Shown: positions 1-10,364, counted from the stretch's first letter. The stretch: 34,881 nucleotides of DNA from Candidatus Heimdallarchaeota archaeon (GCA_027061945.1 JAMOVR010000199.1:1-34881); one strand, 5' to 3'. The notes: generated by a model not told the origin, from the sequence alone. Made by a program: numbers and translations.

Positions 1-4
1 AAAA

Positions 5-886
5 TTGTTAGAAACACAAGTAGAAGCTTTAAACCAGATATCTATTGAAGAAAAAGAAGTAACAGAACAATATGTTAAAAAGATCGAAGAAGAAGTCGAA
101 AAACTAAATAATGAATATAAGCAACGTGCAAATAACCTGAAGGAAAATGCTGAGAGAATTGTTGATACTACTATTGGAAAAACCACTGATTATCTTTTAA
201 AACAACATCAAGAAATTCTTGGTAAGCACATAGAACTTTCCAGTATTTTTAATTCCGTAATAAGTACTAGCGAACAAGTTCTCGAAGCGTCAATTGAGAA
301 TACTAAAGAAGCAATGATAAAACCATTAGATAAAATAACTGCTGAAATTGGTAGAATAAGCCAAGAATTAACCAATAAAATAACTGAATCTATCCATGTT
401 TTCTTAACTTTATTTAACGGTAAATATGGAGAATTAAGAAGAATTGCAGATGAAGCAAATCGCTATGAATTTAACCAAGAAATTAATACTTGGGGAATTA
501 TCAATGAAGATGCAGCATATGCTGTACTCCTTGATTTAGTTATGAGAAGTAAAAGACAATGTACAATAGTGTTGCCAGAACTAAAATTAGACATAATTGA
601 TAGGATTGAAAGAAAAAGAATGACTCGAATAGAACTAGTAACGGACTTAGACATTGAGCATGACAGAAGACTCATAACCAAAATAAAACAGAAAGGAAAT
701 ATTTCCTTGCGTTCTTATAAAAAACAAGACTTTTTAGCTTGCATAAGAGATGAAGAAGAAGCAATTGTCTGTTCTTATGACAAAAACGGACGGGTTAATG
801 GTATTAAAACGATTGACCCCGACTTAGTTCAAATTCTTAAATTAATAATAAAAGACAAAATAATTAGAGATAGCAAATCAATATGA
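5..886 (+). CDS. coiled-coil protein with globular C-terminal domain (possibly 5'-truncated by the window edge)
   Basis: Open frame starting at the window edge with a TTG; long charged helical N-terminus, compact alpha/beta C-terminus (RSKRQCTIVLPELKLDIIDRI..ELVTDLD). Family not identified. Confidence 0.7.
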   Translation: MLETQVEALNQISIEEKEVTEQYVKKIEEEVEKLNNEYKQRANNLKENAERIVDTTIGKTTDYLLKQHQEILGKHIELSSIFNSVISTSEQVLEASIENTKEAMIKPLDKITAEIGRISQELTNKITESIHVFLTLFNGKYGELRRIADEANRYEFNQEINTWGIINEDAAYAVLLDLVMRSKRQCTIVLPELKLDIIDRIERKRMTRIELVTDLDIEHDRRLITKIKQKGNISLRSYKKQDFLACIRDEEEAIVCSYDKNGRVNGIKTIDPDLVQILKLIIKDKIIRDSKSI

Positions 887-971
887 TATATTGAAACCTT
901 TAAACGTTAGAAAAAAGGCAATAATAACTAAGGAAGAAAACATTCCCTTGAATTAAAAGGGTGCGTGCTTG

Positions 972-1787
972 GTGAAACTAAAAAAAATTGCAATATTCGT
1001 AATAATCATTATTTTAATAATTCACACTTTTTTGCTACTCCCACCTTATATTGTTTATTCCCAGGAAGAAACAACCGAAACTTCTTTTCCATTACCAGAA
1101 AGATTTACTCAGGAAAAAGAAAAATTAGGACCTGGGGTATATTTTAATTATTCTTCCACTACTTCTCAATGGTTATTTTGGGAGATCATAACAGAAAACA
1201 GTAATAATAGCTATATCGTAGTTGTAATAAATCAGACAAAAACATCAAAAGAAACAGAATTTTTAGAAGTCCCTAAGTCTGATGCTTTGACATATAAAAA
1301 TTATTTTTGGACTAATCCGGATAATTTGGTGGTTGGACAGACAAATATCCGTTTAGCAAATGGAACTGCAGATGTGATTTCTGAGATAATTTTACGTTTT
1401 ACAGACAAGTATAAAAATACTTTAGAGATTAGTGCATACAGATTAGTTGTTACGTCTGGTGAAATGAAAGGAATGATCTTAATATGCGAAAAAGATTCAG
1501 GGGTTGTTTTACAGTTATATGAACCACATAACGAAGATACTCCTTTACTTCAAATACAAGCGACAAATCTCAAATTAGCAAATCCTAATGAAGATAATAA
1601 TGATAGCTCTAAGTTGTCTAAAGAAGACATAATAAATATGACTGTCACTTTTCTTGCATTTTTTATGTCTCTATTATTAGTATATTTAGCTAATAAAATT
1701 ACTACTCCTATCAAAAAAGATTCTAATAAGAAAGGTTTTAAAATGGATAAAAACAAATCAAGTCTCGATTCTGATAAATCAAAGTAA
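972..1787 (+). CDS. hypothetical membrane-anchored protein (N-terminal signal/TM, C-terminal TM)
   Basis: N-terminal IAIFVIIIILIIHTFLLLPP and C-terminal MTVTFLAFFMSLLLVYLA hydrophobic segments; GTG at 972 is a likelier start than TTG 969. Confidence 0.7.
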   Translation: MKLKKIAIFVIIIILIIHTFLLLPPYIVYSQEETTETSFPLPERFTQEKEKLGPGVYFNYSSTTSQWLFWEIITENSNNSYIVVVINQTKTSKETEFLEVPKSDALTYKNYFWTNPDNLVVGQTNIRLANGTADVISEIILRFTDKYKNTLEISAYRLVVTSGEMKGMILICEKDSGVVLQLYEPHNEDTPLLQIQATNLKLANPNEDNNDSSKLSKEDIINMTVTFLAFFMSLLLVYLANKITTPIKKDSNKKGFKMDKNKSSLDSDKSK

Positions 1788-1798
1788 CAGTTTCCTAA

Positions 1799-2749
1799 TT
1801 ATTTAGAATACGATTCCTTCCCAATTTTTGCAATAAAGAAGCCAATAGTCTGGTGTTTCTTAGGAAAATATCGTCCTGCATAATTAGAAATTTCTATTGA
1901 CAACTTAGAATCATCTATCATAAATGCTTTTTCTGGTGGTATCGGGACATTAAATCTTTTTAAAAAAGAGTTGTTATTTGTTTCTAAAAATTTTTTCAAA
2001 ACGAGTTCGTTTTCTTCGATTGTAAAAGAACAAGTAGAATAAATTAATTCTCCTCCTTGTCTTAGTAGTTGGAAACCTGTGGATAAAATTTTTTCCTGTA
2101 ATCTTTTCATTTCTCCTACAGAGTTAGTGGTTAGTGAAGAAAGTTTCTCTTCTTTTTTTGGTAGTAGCCCGTCTCCTGTACAAGGAGCATCAATTAAAAT
2201 TTTGTCGAATTTTTCTTTCCATTTTTCCGATGGAATTTTTGTCATATCATGAAGCGTGATTAGTATGTTTGATGAACCCATTCTTTCAATATTTGATTTT
2301 AGTGCAATTGCCCTTTTTTTATCGACTTCATTGGCAACTACAATACCCTTATTTTTTTGAAGTTGGGAAATTAATGTTGACTTTCCACCAGGTGCCGCAC
2401 AAGCATCCAAAACGAGTTCGTTTTCTTTAGGATCCAAAGCAAGTACAGTTAAGATTGATGCTAAATCTTGAATGTAAAAATATCCCGCTAAGTGTTCAGG
2501 TAAAAAACCGATTCCTTCTCCTCTTACTACCCGATATACAAACCCTAATTTATTTACAAGCTCAAGTAATATTCCTCTTTCTTTTAATTTTTTCTCAATT
2601 TTTTTGGGACTTATTCTAAGCGTATTAACACGTATGTACGAAGGAACACTAGCAACAATCAGTTCACTTACAAACTTTTTATCAAAGCTATGAGGAGAAA
2701 CTTCTGCTAATTCTTTCACTAAAAAATCAATTATTTCTCTTCTACCCAC
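1799..2749 (-). CDS. NOP2/Sun (NSUN/RsmB-family) RNA cytosine-C5 methyltransferase
   Basis: Motifs DACAAPGGKST, DAPCTGDG and YSTCSFTIEENE (the two-Cys m5C MTase signature). Confidence 0.92.
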   Translation of the reverse strand: MGRREIIDFLVKELAEVSPHSFDKKFVSELIVASVPSYIRVNTLRISPKKIEKKLKERGILLELVNKLGFVYRVVRGEGIGFLPEHLAGYFYIQDLASILTVLALDPKENELVLDACAAPGGKSTLISQLQKNKGIVVANEVDKKRAIALKSNIERMGSSNILITLHDMTKIPSEKWKEKFDKILIDAPCTGDGLLPKKEEKLSSLTTNSVGEMKRLQEKILSTGFQLLRQGGELIYSTCSFTIEENELVLKKFLETNNNSFLKRFNVPIPPEKAFMIDDSKLSIEISNYAGRYFPKKHQTIGFFIAKIGKESYSK

Positions 2750-2802
2750 AAAAATATTCCTCTTAAAATAATACTTAATATCTTATGATTAATATCTGAA
2801 TT

Positions 2803-3819
2803 TTATTTCAATGACAAATATTCTTTTAGCTTAGTGATCGTCTCAACTGGATTTGGATCAATCTTTCTAATCAGCGCTAAAAAAATGGAAGCATAATCTA
2901 ATTCATATGTAGTCTTAAGCATATCCTCAATTTTTGTTCCGTTATTAGGCATTTCAATTGTTGTATTTTCCAATTTTTTTTCTTCTAAAAATTTTTTAAT
3001 AAATTCAAATCTGTAGTTAATTCTTTCAGGAAGTCTTTTTTTGTCAATAATTAACACATGATGGATTAGTTCGTTTAAGTCTATTCCAATAGGTACTATG
3101 GCATTATGATTGTGTTCTGGAAGTTCAAAAGAAAATGCGTGTTTTTTACTATTCTCATTCAACTGTGCTCTAAAACGCAAACCAACAATAAATGTATGCT
3201 CTGCGCCTAATATTATTGGTAATGTGTTTTTTAGGGAATCAATTATTTTCTCAACAAATGGACTGGGTTGTTTCTTTGCAATTTTCTCTAATTCCCCACT
3301 AAATCCTTTCCTAAATTCTTTAGGATATGACAGAGTTTCTTGAACTATTTGGCCCGATATTGGTAACATTGCTGCCAAAGAAGCTCTAGGTGCTAATCCT
3401 TTTGGCAAGGAAACAAAAGGAATATTATATTTGTTACTTATTTTTTCCATTTCTCCACCGGTACTTATTATTACCATCGGTAAATCTAATGTTTTAGCTT
3501 TTAGCACGCCTGAGATTGTTTCTTCAGTATTCCCAGAGTATGAAGACGCGATTATTAAGCTTTTTTTTGATAATCTTGTTTTAGGGAGTCCATAATTCTT
3601 ATGTACTATTAGGTCCACATCATAATTACTAAAAACAGCAGAGATATAATTTCCTGCAATTGCAGAACCCCCCATCCCTATAAAAATAATTTTTTCTATT
3701 TCTTTTCTGTCAAATGAAGGGATCTCTTTCTCAAATGCCTCTTTCCAGAACTTGTGCCAAGAATTCATCATACCGATCTGATTCATACTATCCAATGAAT
3801 AATCCACATTTATTTTCAT
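2803..3819 (-). CDS. bifunctional phosphoglucose/phosphomannose isomerase
   Basis: SIS-type fold, IFIGMGGSAIAGNYIS, ASSYSGNTEETI, FELPEHNHNAIV, as in archaeal PGI/PMI proteins. Confidence 0.9.
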   Translation of the reverse strand: MKINVDYSLDSMNQIGMMNSWHKFWKEAFEKEIPSFDRKEIEKIIFIGMGGSAIAGNYISAVFSNYDVDLIVHKNYGLPKTRLSKKSLIIASSYSGNTEETISGVLKAKTLDLPMVIISTGGEMEKISNKYNIPFVSLPKGLAPRASLAAMLPISGQIVQETLSYPKEFRKGFSGELEKIAKKQPSPFVEKIIDSLKNTLPIILGAEHTFIVGLRFRAQLNENSKKHAFSFELPEHNHNAIVPIGIDLNELIHHVLIIDKKRLPERINYRFEFIKKFLEEKKLENTTIEMPNNGTKIEDMLKTTYELDYASIFLALIRKIDPNPVETITKLKEYLSLK

Positions 3820-3987
3820 ATCCTAAAATAGTTATTTCTGTAATATCTAAGATTTTTTCTTTTTGGTTACATTTTTTTTAGGATTGAGGTTTTTCATTCT
3901 TCTTGAAATACTTAAAATACTACGGAGTACCTTTTTATTATTAGTGGAAATAGAAACACAATGTCTTAGCGTACAGGTGGTTAATTG

Positions 3988-4632
3988 ATGCTTTCAGATG
4001 AAATATTAAGTAAAGAAGCATTTTTCATATATAATTATACTGCAGGCTTTATTCCTTACCAAAATAGATTAGATCACTGGGTAGGTACTTTTCGTGATGC
4101 TTCAGGAATTGCTCATACTGTTGAAGTTATTATGGCCCCTGATTTTCCGAATAGCCCCCCAATAGTAAAAATTGATGGAATTAGTATTGAAGATATAGAT
4201 CTCCCCTTTAGGTTAAGAACCTTAGAACGATGGAATATACATAGTCATTTATTTCACGTAATGGTTGAGATAACTGAACAGTTCAAAAAATTCGTGATTA
4301 ACACTAATAACGTGAGACAAAAGGTAATTCAACCCGTATACATAGATGAAAAAACTGTCTTAGAACAACAGGTCCAAGAATTACAGACAAGAATCGCCCA
4401 AAAACGACATGAATTAGAACAAATTAGATCAAATTCTGCGGCAATTGCCAGTAAAGATGACATTCGACAAATGATCGAAGAAGGAATTAATCAACTTGAA
4501 GCTGAAGTCTTTATGTTAGAGAAGCAATTTGAGAGGGCAGAAATGGAAACTGAAGAATTTGTTAGAAAATATATCGATACTTTAAAACGACTAGAAACAT
4601 TAAAATTACAAAAACAAGCTGTCATTTCTTGA
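3988..4632 (+). CDS. UEV/E2-like domain plus coiled coil plus steadiness-box-like C-terminus; candidate ESCRT-I Vps23/TSG101-like protein
   Basis: N-terminal UBC-like pattern (W.GTFRD..G..HTVEVIMAPDFPNSPPIVKIDG), no cysteine in the protein, central coiled coil, C-terminal LEKQFERAEMETEEFVRKYIDTLKRLETLKLQKQ resembling the steadiness box. Confidence 0.65.
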   Translation: MLSDEILSKEAFFIYNYTAGFIPYQNRLDHWVGTFRDASGIAHTVEVIMAPDFPNSPPIVKIDGISIEDIDLPFRLRTLERWNIHSHLFHVMVEITEQFKKFVINTNNVRQKVIQPVYIDEKTVLEQQVQELQTRIAQKRHELEQIRSNSAAIASKDDIRQMIEEGINQLEAEVFMLEKQFERAEMETEEFVRKYIDTLKRLETLKLQKQAVIS

Positions 4633-4851
4633 TTTTTTCAGATATCAAGAATTGTAAATAAAATTCCCCTTATAAATTAATAACTAATTCTTTTCTAATG
4701 TTTTATATGTCAAATTTAATATGATATTTGTTCTAATGTTTAATTAATAATCTGAAGTAAAAAGTTACCCTCTAACTCATTCCAACAACTTATAAGTAGT
4801 ATGTTCAAATTATCCGTAGATACTCATATCATTTGTAGAAAGGGTGAAAAA

Positions 4852-5355
4852 ATGGAACCCGATGAAGTCGTAGAAAAAGTAAAATCACAATTTGGAGATA
4901 AAATCCTTGATGTCGAAGTCCTTTCAGAAACACGGGTTCACGTCGAAGTTCCTAAAGAAGAGATTGTGAACCTAGCCTCTTATTTAAAACATGAATTAGG
5001 CTTCAATTATCCGGATACCAATTTTGGAACTGATCGAAAAGATGACGGTGTAATAGAACTTATTTGGTATGTCGGAAGAATGGATTCTCCATTACTAGTA
5101 GGTATGAAAACAAAAATAGATCGTGAAAATCCCATTGTTCCTTCAATGACAAAAATATGGCAAGGGTTTAATTGGGGAGAAAGGGAAGCATACGATATGT
5201 TAGGAGTACTTTTTGAGGGGCATCCAGACCTAAGAAGAATATATTTACCAGAAGACTGGGATGGTTTCCCATTGAGAGAAGACTATGTATACAAAAGACC
5301 ACGCTATACAAAGCCCGAAGATAATGACCCTGATTATTACGTCAAAAAATTTTAG
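4852..5355 (+). CDS. nuoC: NADH-quinone oxidoreductase subunit C-like (30 kDa)
   Basis: WGEREAYDMLGVLFEGHPDLRRIYLPEDWDGFPLREDY. ATG 4852 preceded by AGGGTGA is preferred over ORF-track ATG 4801, which is directly next to a TTATAAG box. Confidence 0.9.
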   Translation: MEPDEVVEKVKSQFGDKILDVEVLSETRVHVEVPKEEIVNLASYLKHELGFNYPDTNFGTDRKDDGVIELIWYVGRMDSPLLVGMKTKIDRENPIVPSMTKIWQGFNWGEREAYDMLGVLFEGHPDLRRIYLPEDWDGFPLREDYVYKRPRYTKPEDNDPDYYVKKF

Positions 5356-5379
5356 ATTCGTACTTGAGTGGTGAGTAAA

Positions 5380-6489
5380 ATGTCTGAAAAAACAGAAATG
5401 AATCTTTTTATGGGTCCACAGCACCCCGCAATGCATGGTTTGTGGGCAATGAGATTAATCTTAGATGGTGAAACTGTTTTAGATGCCGATGCTGTAATGG
5501 GATATTTACATAGGGGCTATGAAAAATTATTACAAAACAGGCAATATGAACAAGGCATCCCATTAGTAGACCGTCTGTGTTATGTAGAATCAATGAATTG
5601 GTCCCTTGCATATGCTCATGCCATTGAAGGCATTTTTGAAGTAGAAATTCCTGATAAGGCCAAAGCTATAAGAATAATCGCTTCAGAATTGCAACGTCTG
5701 GCAAGTCATAGCCTTTGGTTAGCCGCAATGGCTGCAGATCTTGGGCAGTTGGCAATGCTTGTTTTACCAATGAATGCAAGAGAATATATCTTAAAGCTCT
5801 TTGAAATGATGACTGGAGCCAGAATGACTTATAATCTAGCAAGAATTGGTGGAGTAGCAAAAGATTTACCTCCCCACTTTGCAAGTGCGTTAGAACGAAC
5901 TCTTGAGGACTTTCATCATAAATATGGTGAATTCTTTGACATGCTTGATGAATCCCAAATTTGGAGAATGAGAACAGAAGGAGTTGGAATTCTCTCTAAA
6001 GAACAAGCCATTGAATGGGGAACAACAGGACCTGTTCTAAGAGCTAGCGGTGTTCCTTATGATATTCGCAAGGTAGAACCATATTGGGGATATGAAAAAA
6101 TGAAATTCAAGGTAATCACCAGAACAGTTGGTGATTCCTTCGCTAGATTTAGACAAAGGCTTGATGAATTAGAAGAATCAATTAAAATTATCTATCAAGC
6201 ATTAGACTGGTATCACGAGTTTAGAGACAGCGATCCTCATCGTTTAGACAAAATACCTAAAAGACCTCCCGCAGGTAAAAAAGTATATCGACGAATCGAA
6301 GCTGCGAGAGGTGAAGCAGGTTTTTATATTGAGAGTGACGGGTCATTACAACCTAAAAGAGTAAGGATTCAATCTCCAACCTTCAAGAACTTGTATGCCT
6401 TACCAATTCTTGTTAAAAATCAAAAATTAGCAGATATACCTGCTATAATGGGTACAATAGACTTGTGTGTAGGAGATCTTGACCGATAG
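5380..6489 (+). CDS. nuoD: NADH-quinone oxidoreductase subunit D-like (49 kDa)
   Basis: GPQHPAMHGLWAMRLILDGE, GYLHRGYEKL, LQRLASHSLWLA, C-terminal GTIDLCVGDLDR. ATG 5380 preceded by GTGGTGAG. Confidence 0.92.
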   Translation: MSEKTEMNLFMGPQHPAMHGLWAMRLILDGETVLDADAVMGYLHRGYEKLLQNRQYEQGIPLVDRLCYVESMNWSLAYAHAIEGIFEVEIPDKAKAIRIIASELQRLASHSLWLAAMAADLGQLAMLVLPMNAREYILKLFEMMTGARMTYNLARIGGVAKDLPPHFASALERTLEDFHHKYGEFFDMLDESQIWRMRTEGVGILSKEQAIEWGTTGPVLRASGVPYDIRKVEPYWGYEKMKFKVITRTVGDSFARFRQRLDELEESIKIIYQALDWYHEFRDSDPHRLDKIPKRPPAGKKVYRRIEAARGEAGFYIESDGSLQPKRVRIQSPTFKNLYALPILVKNQKLADIPAIMGTIDLCVGDLDR

Positions 6490-6799
6490 TAAAACAATAA
6501 ATTATTTTTTATTTTTCTAAAATTTTGTATTATTACCAAATTATTTTTTCCAAATGTCTAGATTATTTTTTTGTTTGTTTTAGAGCAAATTTGAAAATTT
6601 CCATACATAGATAAGTCGAAATAACGAAGTTAGTTTAATTTTCTATTCCTATTTTTATCTTCATAAAATATTTTTTTGTTCAAAATTTTCCCTCCATAAG
6701 TATCCTAATCAAAAAATCCGTTGGCGACATAGACATTCTTATCAAATACTAATCATAATGTGCTTTGGAAAAACAGTGCTAGTTTACTGGTGAGATCAA

Positions 6800-9523
6800 A
6801 TGAGTAAAGAAGATAAGCCTCTCGTAATGTTCTTTGGTGAAGGAACAAAGGACATGAAGGACTTACTAGGTGGAAAGGGTGCCAACTTGTCTGAAATGAC
6901 TAGAATAGGTATTCCAGTACCACCAGGATTCACAATTACAACAGAAGTGTGCAGATATTATTATGCACATGGCGAAAAATATCCTGAAAATCTTAAAGAA
7001 TTAGTGGACAAAAATCTAAAAAGACTAGAAGAAGTAGCTGGTAGAAAGTTTGGCGACCCTGAAAAACCACTACTTGTATCTGTTCGTTCAGGTGCAAAAA
7101 TATCAATGCCTGGAATGATGGATACAATTCTTAATTTAGGCCTAAATGACCAAAGTGTAGAAGGTCTTGCTAAAGAAACAAACGATCCGCGTTTTGCGTG
7201 GGATTCTTATAGAAGATTTATTCAGATGTTTGGAAATGTTGTAATGGGCGTAAAAATGGAGAAATTCCACGAAAAATTAGAAGCAAAGAAAGAAAAATAC
7301 GGTGTTAAATATGACTACGAACTAAGCCCAGAGGCATTGAAAGAATTAGTTGAAGAATATAAACAAGTGTATAAGGAAGAAACAGGAGAAGATTTTCCAC
7401 AAGACCCATACAAACAATTGTGGATGGCAATAGAGGCAGTAATTAAATCATGGAACAACAAGAGGGCAATTGATTATAGAAACCATATGGGAATCCCTCA
7501 TGATCTTGGTACTGCAGTAAATATTCAAATGATGGTCTTTGGAAACATGGGAGATGATTCGGGTACAGGTGTATGCTTCACAAGAAATCCAAGTAATGGT
7601 AACAAAGAACTTTATGGTGAGTTCTTACCAAATGCTCAAGGAGAAGACGTGGTCGCCGGAATAAGAACTCCTTATCCTATCGAAAAATTAAAAGAAATGT
7701 TTCCTGATGTTTACGAACAATTAAAAGATACTGCAGAAAAACTAGAACGCCATTTCAAAGACATGCAGGACATAGAGTTCACAATAATGAAAGGAAAACT
7801 ATATCTCTTACAAACAAGAAATGGTAAAAGAACAGGTCTTGCTGCAGTAAAAATTGCTCACGACATGGTTCAAGAAGGGCTGATTGATAAGGAAGAAGCA
7901 ATTCTAAGAATCAAACCCCAAGACGTAGAATTCTGTATGTTTCCAAGAATTAATTGGGAAAATCCAAAGAAACATACGGTTAAAATTGACGGAAAAATTG
8001 TCGAAGCACCTCTTATTGGTAAAGGACTACCTGCAGGACCTGGTGCTGCAACTGGTGCAATAGTATTTGACAGCGATAAAGCGGAAGAAATGAAAAAAGA
8101 AAATCCCGATGTATCATTGATTTTAGTTAGAAATGAGACTAGTCCTGAAGATTTCCATGGGATGGTTGCTTCCGATGCAATAGTCACTATCCGAGGAGGT
8201 ATTACTTCTCATGCAGCGATAGTCTCCAGGCAATTAGGAAAAACATGCGTAGTTGGTTGTGAAGCTTCTGGGATGAGAATAAGAAAAACAGATGATGGCT
8301 ATGTTTTGGTTGGCCAAGATGGGACAACTCTCAAAGAAGGAGACATAATCACTGTAGATGGGTTTGAAGGTAGAATATACAAAGGTCGTCTTCCTGTATC
8401 AAGCGTAGCAGAAATGCCTCCAGAATTAGAAACCGTACTTGACTGGGCAGACAGTTTCGCAAAACTAAAAGTAAGAACAAACGCTGATAAACCTGACGAT
8501 ACCGCAACCGCCTTCAAATTTAAAGCAGTAGGGACTGGACTAGCAAGAACAGAACACCAATTCTTCGAAAAAGAACGCTTACCAATTGTCCAAGACATGA
8601 TTCTAGCAGAAACAGAAGAGGAAAGAGAAAAATACTTAGCAAAATTATTGGAATTCCAAAGAACAGACTTCGAAGGCTTGTTTAAAGTTGCAGAAGGAAA
8701 ACCTATTACAATAAGGCTTATTGACCCCCCATTACACGAATTCTTACCAAAGAAAGAAGAACTTGAAAAACAAATTAAAGAATTAGAAGAAACCGGTGGA
8801 GACCCCGAAAAACTAGCGAAATTGAAGAAAATGCTATTACGTGTAATGGATCTACATGAAGCAAATCCAATGCTAGGTCTCAGAGGATGCCGTTTAGGAA
8901 TTACTATGCCTGGAATTATAAGAATGCAAGTACGAGCTATAATTGAGGCGGCATTAAACGTAAAGTCAAAAGGAATCGAAGTTCATCCCGAAATAATGGT
9001 ACCATTAGTTGGATTTCCAGGTGAGTTTAAGCTAGTACGTAAGATTATAGATGAAACTGCAGAACAAGTAATGAAAGAGAGGAAACATACTATTGATTAT
9101 AAGGTCGGTACCATGATTGAGGTCCCAAGAGCAGCTCTTGCACCTGAAGAGATAGTTGAAGGAGAAAAAGGTGCGGAGTTCTTAAGTTTTGGAACAAATG
9201 ATCTTCACCAAATGACCCTCGGCATATCAAGGGATGATGCTGGAAAATTCTTGCCATATTATATTGAGCATGGAATCATTGAGGTTGATCCGTTCATAAG
9301 TATCGATCAGGGTGGAGTTGGTAGACTAATGAAACTATGCGTTGAAAACGCAAGAAAAGTTCGCCCTGATGTAAAAATTGGTATCTGTGGTGAACACGGC
9401 GGTGATCCCGTAAGCATTGAATTTTGTCATAACATTGGCTTAGATTATGTCTCCTGCTCACCATTTAGGGTACCTGTCGCAAGACTTGCCGCCGCTCATG
9501 CCGCATTAAAAAATAAAAATTAA
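6800..9523 (+). CDS. ppdK: pyruvate, phosphate dikinase
   Basis: Full-length 907 aa; GGKGANLSEM, phospho-His segment GGITSHAAIVSRQLGKTCVVGC, C-terminal GTNDLHQMTLGISRDDAGKFL. Confidence 0.97.
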   Translation: MSKEDKPLVMFFGEGTKDMKDLLGGKGANLSEMTRIGIPVPPGFTITTEVCRYYYAHGEKYPENLKELVDKNLKRLEEVAGRKFGDPEKPLLVSVRSGAKISMPGMMDTILNLGLNDQSVEGLAKETNDPRFAWDSYRRFIQMFGNVVMGVKMEKFHEKLEAKKEKYGVKYDYELSPEALKELVEEYKQVYKEETGEDFPQDPYKQLWMAIEAVIKSWNNKRAIDYRNHMGIPHDLGTAVNIQMMVFGNMGDDSGTGVCFTRNPSNGNKELYGEFLPNAQGEDVVAGIRTPYPIEKLKEMFPDVYEQLKDTAEKLERHFKDMQDIEFTIMKGKLYLLQTRNGKRTGLAAVKIAHDMVQEGLIDKEEAILRIKPQDVEFCMFPRINWENPKKHTVKIDGKIVEAPLIGKGLPAGPGAATGAIVFDSDKAEEMKKENPDVSLILVRNETSPEDFHGMVASDAIVTIRGGITSHAAIVSRQLGKTCVVGCEASGMRIRKTDDGYVLVGQDGTTLKEGDIITVDGFEGRIYKGRLPVSSVAEMPPELETVLDWADSFAKLKVRTNADKPDDTATAFKFKAVGTGLARTEHQFFEKERLPIVQDMILAETEEEREKYLAKLLEFQRTDFEGLFKVAEGKPITIRLIDPPLHEFLPKKEELEKQIKELEETGGDPEKLAKLKKMLLRVMDLHEANPMLGLRGCRLGITMPGIIRMQVRAIIEAALNVKSKGIEVHPEIMVPLVGFPGEFKLVRKIIDETAEQVMKERKHTIDYKVGTMIEVPRAALAPEEIVEGEKGAEFLSFGTNDLHQMTLGISRDDAGKFLPYYIEHGIIEVDPFISIDQGGVGRLMKLCVENARKVRPDVKIGICGEHGGDPVSIEFCHNIGLDYVSCSPFRVPVARLAAAHAALKNKN

Positions 9524-9760
9524 ATAAAACACCGTCTTACTAAAAATCTAAAATAATTCTCCCCTCCCCTTTTTTATGAAATATGAAACAAACCCTAAAA
9601 ACAAAAAATAAAACATTAAAACTGTAAAACGCTATATTTCAAGATATATTTTTATGAACAAACAAATAAAACAAAAGCAATCATTATAAGCACACCATAA
9701 ATACATAACAATAGAGTTAAATTATAACGTTAAGTTAAACAAATTGATTGGTGTAGCTTC

Positions 9761-10072
9761 ATGGTACAAAGAGCAAGGATCAGACTATTAGGAACAGACC
9801 CAAAAGTCCTAAATCAAGTATGTGACGAACTCAAAAAAATATCTGAAAGAACCGGCGTAAGAATGAAAGGACCTATTCCGCTCCCAACAAAAAAAGTCAT
9901 TATTCCCGTAAGAAAAAGTCCTTGCGGAAATGGTACAAATACGTGGGATCATTGGGAGCTAAGAATCCATAAAAGAGTTATTGACATGGATGCTGAAGAA
10001 AAAGCGATGAGATTACTAATGAGAGTAAGTGTTCCAGAAGACATAAGAATTGAGGTCGAACTTCTATCTTAA
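9761..10072 (+). CDS. rpsJ: 30S ribosomal protein S10 (uS10)
   Basis: [53 protein letters not shown], typical archaeal uS10. Confidence 0.96.
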   Translation: MVQRARIRLLGTDPKVLNQVCDELKKISERTGVRMKGPIPLPTKKVIIPVRKSPCGNGTNTWDHWELRIHKRVIDMDAEEKAMRLLMRVSVPEDIRIEVELLS

Positions 10073-10145
10073 ACAATTAACCTTTTAACACAAATTTTAT
10101 AGCATTTATCATTATCATGATTTTATTCTTCAGTATAAATTTAAC

Positions 10146-10312
10146 TTTCTCTGCGGTAAATCCCCTTCCGAAAGGGAGGGAATGAAATCCGAAAACATCA
10201 TATGTTTTTTTGTATATGTTTTTCTTGCAGGGCTGGGACGGCCCGTAGCGCCTGTGGAGAGAGTCTCCTCTGTGAAGCAGGAAGCCCCTCGCAAAAGCAA
10301 GGGGTAGTTCAC
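10146..10312 (+). mobile_element. Element A: IS200/IS605-type miniature remnant (left-end hairpin + TnpB C-terminal scrap + right-end hairpin)
   Basis: Preceded by TTTAAC (10140-10145); GCGGTAAATCCCCTTCCGAAAGGGAGGGAATGAAAT; TnpB-like G.GRPVAPVERV; right-end hairpin CCCCTCGC-AAAA-GCAAGGGG (10285-10304) then TAGTTCAC. Confidence 0.75.
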
Positions 10313-10364
10313 AAAACAAAAATAAGTAAAAAATAAAAAGAGCACCTATGGTTTCTATTTAGTA

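Noticed and set aside
965-1147. 60-aa ORF overlapping the start of the 272-aa membrane protein
   Set aside because: Out-of-frame overlap; the 272-aa frame has a clear signal/TM structure.
7870-8598. Minus-strand ORFs of 105 and 99 aa
   Set aside because: Antisense to the catalytic core of PPDK; low-complexity Ser-rich translation typical of shadow ORFs.
9560-9580. CCCCTCCCCTTTTTT after ppdK as a special regulatory element
   Set aside because: Consistent with an ordinary archaeal T-rich transcription end; nothing more can be supported.
10077-10345. Two minus-strand ORFs (80 and 71 aa)
   Set aside because: They are antisense reads of element A and its flanks; the plus strand carries the TnpB-like scrap and hairpins.
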